This document shows, one piece after another, positions 61,196 to 64,000 of a stretch of 64,000 nt of DNA (its first letter is position 1; each line of letters starts with the position of its first letter). This DNA is from a virus. The translations under genes and the position numbers were made by a program. The notes beneath the pieces were generated by a model. The model ran no database searches. It worked only from the letters and a program-made list of their open reading frames with translations, and was not told where the DNA came from. The stretch covers positions 1-64,000 of the IMG/VR virus record IMGVR_UViG_3300034279_001754. One strand, 5' to 3'.

Positions 61196-62323
61196 CTAAA
61201 ATCCCCCCTTCTCAGTCTCCCTGAGGGTTACTCCGACCGGGAAAATCGGGACACCACTTGCACTCAGTTCTTGGTACCTGACTGTAAGATACTTTGTTGT
61301 TGACAGTATGTCCTCACGATTTTCGTAAAGAGACCTACGGTATTCCATATCACCTTCTGGCACGACAGTGAAAGTTTCAGTCTCAGTGGCTTTACATACA
61401 AAGATTGAAACACCTTTGAATCGGCCACCCCCTTCAATAATGTCAAGGACTTCAAACTCACCGTCCACGAAATCCTTCACCTTTTGCAACTGGTTGTTCC
61501 GGTGCCCGATATCATACCCGCCAAGGTTGAACCTGACCATCGAACCCTCGTACCCAGATTCAACGAATTGACTGTGGTGGAAAATAACGTCAGATGGGGA
61601 CTCCACCTCGGCAGTAGGGGTTAGTATAACGTGAGATTCTCCTAAGGGGACCAGACTCTTCAAAATTTCAAACCGTTCGGAGAAAGGTCTCGAAGGATCA
61701 ACAATGTCGTAGACCCAGTATACAAGCGTGGGGGACAACTCAGGACGAAACTTCTTGATTGCAGTCATTGTCTTTTGTAGCAGCGGATTACCCGGCAGAA
61801 TGAGTTCTCCGTCGAGAATGGACCCTTCAGGCAACGGTCCCAGTTCGTTCCGAATATGAGCGATACACTCGGGGATAATCGACTTGCCGCCGCGAGACCA
61901 CCCCCCACTATTGTCGAGTAGCATCCGTTGTCCATTCAGTTTAGGTTGAACGAAAGCAGGCCAGATAACCTTGTGTCCTTTTTCCGAGAACTTGTGAGCC
62001 AACATAGGCAGTGGGAGAACCTTTGACTTTTGTCCAGTCTCCGAGTAACCTTTATCTGTTTGTTTTTTAAAGTCACGTTCGATTTCTAGGTAAGCTTGAG
62101 TCTCGGCGGATGTCTCATTAGACCTAACTATGTTCTTGCCGCAAACGCAGTAAGGATCACTAAATTGCACAGCTGAGCTTGAGCCATCATTATTTGTTTG
62201 CCAGTACGACGACTGTGTGAACCACTGCCCTCGGTCATCACAAAGAACGTGACCTTGCCAAAATTTGACCTTGCCGATGCGAGTTGTTGACTGTAGCACG
62301 GGTGTGCTATGTACGATTTTCAT
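61196..62323 (-). CDS. ATP-dependent DNA ligase with N-terminal WGR-like domain
   Basis: 375 residues from MKIVHSTPVLQSTTRIG. Residues 1-100 form a WGR-like module (KFWQGHVLCDDRGQWF, then AYLEIERDFKKQTDKGY). The ligase core follows: QPKLNGQRML (motif I, Lys as AMP acceptor), LDGELI (motif III), YEGSMVRF (motif IV) and LQKVKDF (motif V), then an OB-type domain. It joins nicked DNA in phage replication. A lone copy of the N-terminal module is at 63529. The start overlaps the upstream stop (ATGA at 62320). Confidence 0.9.
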   Translation of the reverse strand: MKIVHSTPVLQSTTRIGKVKFWQGHVLCDDRGQWFTQSSYWQTNNDGSSSAVQFSDPYCVCGKNIVRSNETSAETQAYLEIERDFKKQTDKGYSETGQKSKVLPLPMLAHKFSEKGHKVIWPAFVQPKLNGQRMLLDNSGGWSRGGKSIIPECIAHIRNELGPLPEGSILDGELILPGNPLLQKTMTAIKKFRPELSPTLVYWVYDIVDPSRPFSERFEILKSLVPLGESHVILTPTAEVESPSDVIFHHSQFVESGYEGSMVRFNLGGYDIGHRNNQLQKVKDFVDGEFEVLDIIEGGGRFKGVSIFVCKATETETFTVVPEGDMEYRRSLYENREDILSTTKYLTVRYQELSASGVPIFPVGVTLRETEKGGF

Positions 62324-62784
62324 GAAACTTCTATAGCTTTGTTGTAAAACTTTGAGACGGGGATTTGAGCCATCACACAACAAGTGTTCGAAATCCATGC
62401 GTGGCCTTTGTTGGCGTTGAAGACGAATATATCTCCTTTATCAACGGAAAGTCCACCATGTGAAGTGATCAATTGGGGCGGATTTTTCGCGGGGGTTGCC
62501 CAAACAATCCAAGACAGTAAGGTGCCAAGACCGGGGTCGGTATGCCACCCTGCTGACCCACTAATTGGAACGAACGCACCCTCTCCATCGATCCTGGACA
62601 CCCGTGGCTTGTAACCCCACGAATGAGCTAACTCTTTCAAAGTGGCACCAATACAGTTTGGGAAAGTGTTCAGCTTATGAGTGTTCTGTATGTCGTTCTT
62701 TCTCTCCTGATGGGCCATAGTCCTTAACCATTCTAAACCTTCAGAGTCTTCATAAAGACAACTCCCCAAGATAACGGGCTTCAT
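62320..62784 (-). CDS. 2OG-Fe(II) oxygenase-like protein
   Basis: 154 residues. GSAGWHTDPGLGTLLSWIVW holds the HxD pair, and KGDIFVFNANKGHAWISN the distal His region of a double-stranded beta helix. The spacing is plausible for an Fe(II)/2-oxoglutarate dioxygenase. It could modify DNA, protein or nucleotides. Confidence 0.65.
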   Translation of the reverse strand: MKPVILGSCLYEDSEGLEWLRTMAHQERKNDIQNTHKLNTFPNCIGATLKELAHSWGYKPRVSRIDGEGAFVPISGSAGWHTDPGLGTLLSWIVWATPAKNPPQLITSHGGLSVDKGDIFVFNANKGHAWISNTCCVMAQIPVSKFYNKAIEVS

Positions 62785-62957
62785 TCGCTGTCGTCGAATT
62801 CGAAGTAGTCGTTAAGTTTCATGTACAACTCAAACGAAAGTTTGCCGTCTAGCCGGTCAGCCAACCATACCTCTTCAAGAAGATCCTTGGCCTTTTGAAG
62901 ATCTTGAATCTCTTCAACCAGCTTAAGCAACGAGTCAATGTTCGGGTGATTTTCCAT
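62781..62957 (-). CDS. small acidic protein
   Basis: 58 residues from MENHPNIDSLLKLVEEIQDL. The promoter -10 is exactly 7 bases before the ATG, so the frame to 63113 is rejected. Helical. The ATG of gene 62320 overlaps its stop. Confidence 0.65.
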   Translation of the reverse strand: MENHPNIDSLLKLVEEIQDLQKAKDLLEEVWLADRLDGKLSFELYMKLNDYFEFDDSE

Positions 62958-62963
62958 ACACTT

Positions 62964-62992
62964 ACCATAGCGTTTCTTCAACTCAGAAACAA
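62964..62992 (-). promoter_or_regulatory. promoter, leaderless
   Basis: -35 TTGTTT, 17-base spacer with imperfect palindrome TTTCTGA-GTT-GAAGAAA, -10 TATGGT ending 7 bases before the ATG at 62957. It drives the 2OG-oxygenase-like and ligase operon. Confidence 0.6.
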
Positions 62993-63048
62993 GGGTGGAA
63001 GCCGAAGGATTTCGTTCGGGTAACCGTCCCCTGGCGAGGGGCTTAGGG

Positions 63049-63186
63049 CTAGACAAACTCGTGAAGAAAATAATCAATGGAAATGCCCAGTTTCTCGCAT
63101 TCTTGTGGAACATCGTCGGGCAAGGAACTCACGAGATCCGAATGGGCGAACTTTTCCCACAGCAGGTAGAATTGCTCCTCAGTCAT
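63049..63186 (-). CDS. hypothetical protein
   Basis: 45 residues from MTEEQFYLLWEKFAHSDLVS. It overlaps the end of gene 63179 by 8 bases. Acidic and helical. Unrecognised. Confidence 0.6.
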   Translation of the reverse strand: MTEEQFYLLWEKFAHSDLVSSLPDDVPQECEKLGISIDYFLHEFV

Positions 63187-63448
63187 TGCTTTCAAGCATT
63201 TTAATAGCATTGATGAAAGACTCCTCGCCAAAGTCACCGCTGTACAGGCGATCAATATGCCTCATTACTCGTGCAGTCTCTCGAATGATGAGCAGTTTGC
63301 TACATAGAATCGAAAGAACCTCACGCGATAGGTGCGCTTTCCCTTCGTCATCGTCCTCGTTGAAGTCGATTGCGTTTTCTAGCTCGTCGGCAAATTGCTC
63401 GACTTTGAAGTAAATGTAACCGTTTTCGTTAAAGTGTCCACCTGACAT
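63179..63448 (-). CDS. MSGGHF-family phage protein
   Basis: 89 residues starting MSGGHFNENGYIYFKVEQFA. With DELENAI and HIDRLYSGDFGEESF it belongs to a widespread small phage family of unknown function. Confidence 0.75.
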   Translation of the reverse strand: MSGGHFNENGYIYFKVEQFADELENAIDFNEDDDEGKAHLSREVLSILCSKLLIIRETARVMRHIDRLYSGDFGEESFINAIKMLESND

Positions 63449-63528
63449 GTTGTTTTGATGGTTTTAATTAGCTTTAGAGTTTTCCGACAGATTCGGATTT
63501 CTCTGTAGGGGGTTCTACCCCCTTATCA

Positions 63529-63822
63529 TCAAACTTCCGTAAATCCTTTTTTCTTTTGCTTTTTAACGTCCCGCTCAATTTCCAAATATGCTTGCTGCTC
63601 AGCAGAGATTTCAGTAGATTTGCCTACGTTTTTGGCCTCTACGGGGAAAGCTTCGCTCCATTGTGTGATCGACATAGTGCCGTCAACTTTCTGTCTCCAG
63701 AAAGACACTTGGGTAAACCACCCTCCGGCACCATCGGAAATGATGTGACCTTGCCAAAACTTGGGATCACCTGAACGGGCGATTATTGCTTGGAGGACTG
63801 GTGTGCTGTGTACGATTTTCAT
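63529..63822 (-). CDS. stand-alone WGR-like module
   Basis: 97 residues from MKIVHSTPVLQAIIARSG. It matches the N-terminal 100 residues of the ligase at 61196 nearly block for block (KFWQGHIISDGAGGWFTQ; AYLEIERDVKKQKKKGF). It was probably duplicated from the ligase gene, or is the source of its N-terminus. The frame to 63900 starts in a Pro-rich stretch and is rejected. Confidence 0.75.
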   Translation of the reverse strand: MKIVHSTPVLQAIIARSGDPKFWQGHIISDGAGGWFTQVSFWRQKVDGTMSITQWSEAFPVEAKNVGKSTEISAEQQAYLEIERDVKKQKKKGFTEV

Positions 63823-63918
63823 GGTTGGGGGGTAGGGGGGGGTAATGGGGTAAGGGGAGATAACGGGTAGGTCAGGGATAGTGCAAGGACTAGATGGCAC
63901 AATACCATCTCCATACCC

Positions 63919-63946
63919 AGTGTAGCATACTTTGTGGCCCTGTCAA
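63919..63946 (-). promoter_or_regulatory. sigma70-type promoter
   Basis: -35 TTGACA, 16-base spacer ending ATGC, -10 TACACT. It drives the gene at 63529, with a leader of about 90 bases. Confidence 0.6.
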
Positions 63947-64000
63947 GACAAGGCAAGCATCTTCTCAAGAGGTTGCAAAGCCTTCAATCTCAACCCCTCC

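Overview
The window looks like part of a large, lytic-style cyanophage genome, or a close relative of one. Nearly every gene lies on the minus strand, in short, tightly packed and often ATGA-overlapping transcription units. Phage-type enzymes (T4 Rnl1-like and DRB0094-type RNA ligases, ATP-dependent DNA ligase, UvrD-like helicase, MazG-like protein, HNH endonucleases, a GH104-type endolysin) sit among many small unrecognised proteins. The cyanobacterial link rests on an SLH-domain porin-like protein, a cyanobacterial-type EF-Ts, a DUF4278 protein and a tmRNA tag beginning ANKIV. No capsid, tail, terminase or polymerase gene is in the window, so 'phage' is an inference.

Layout. 0.2-19.5 kb: two RNA ligases, a P-loop kinase, an HNH gene nested in a 'morphogenetic' gene, a second HNH gene and many small proteins. 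19.5-23.3 kb: nicotinamide phosphoribosyltransferase carrying an intein, next to a PRPP-synthetase homologue. 23.4-26.0 kb: envelope block (SLH porin, prepilin-like protein, RlpA-like protein, endolysin). 26.2-29.2 kb: small genes, a Pth2-like protein and a circularly permuted tmRNA. 29.4-36 kb: UvrD-like helicase, nucleotidyltransferase, EF-Ts and a gene with an in-frame TAG. 36-39.5 kb: a visibly GC-richer block that includes a MazG-like protein. 41-58.5 kb: about thirty tRNA or tRNA-like genes with small genes between them. 58.7-64 kb: a Thg1-like 3'-5' polymerase, DNA ligase, a 2OG-oxygenase-like protein and small proteins.

How it fits together. tRNAs, Thg1-like polymerase, two RNA ligases, Pth2-like protein, EF-Ts and tmRNA together form an unusually broad phage translation-maintenance kit. 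Several tRNAs are odd: internal insertions, degenerate D or T loops, missing 5' acceptor strands. The NAMPT and PRPP-synthetase pair could make NMN/NAD+, or act as a NARP1-like NAD+ reconstitution system against NAD-depleting host defences.

Expression signals are very regular. Promoters match TTGACT/TTTACT/TTGTTT-N16/17-(TGC)TATAcT. A subset has a TTTCTGC-N3-GCAGAAA palindrome between -35 and -10. Seven genes start exactly 7 bases after the -10 box, which predicts leaderless mRNAs. Many other genes have A/C-rich, CAAC-repeat leaders without a clear Shine-Dalgarno. tRNA 3' ends are typically followed at once by a small perfect hairpin. At least three reading frames are interrupted by one in-frame TAG, and three more by homopolymer indels.
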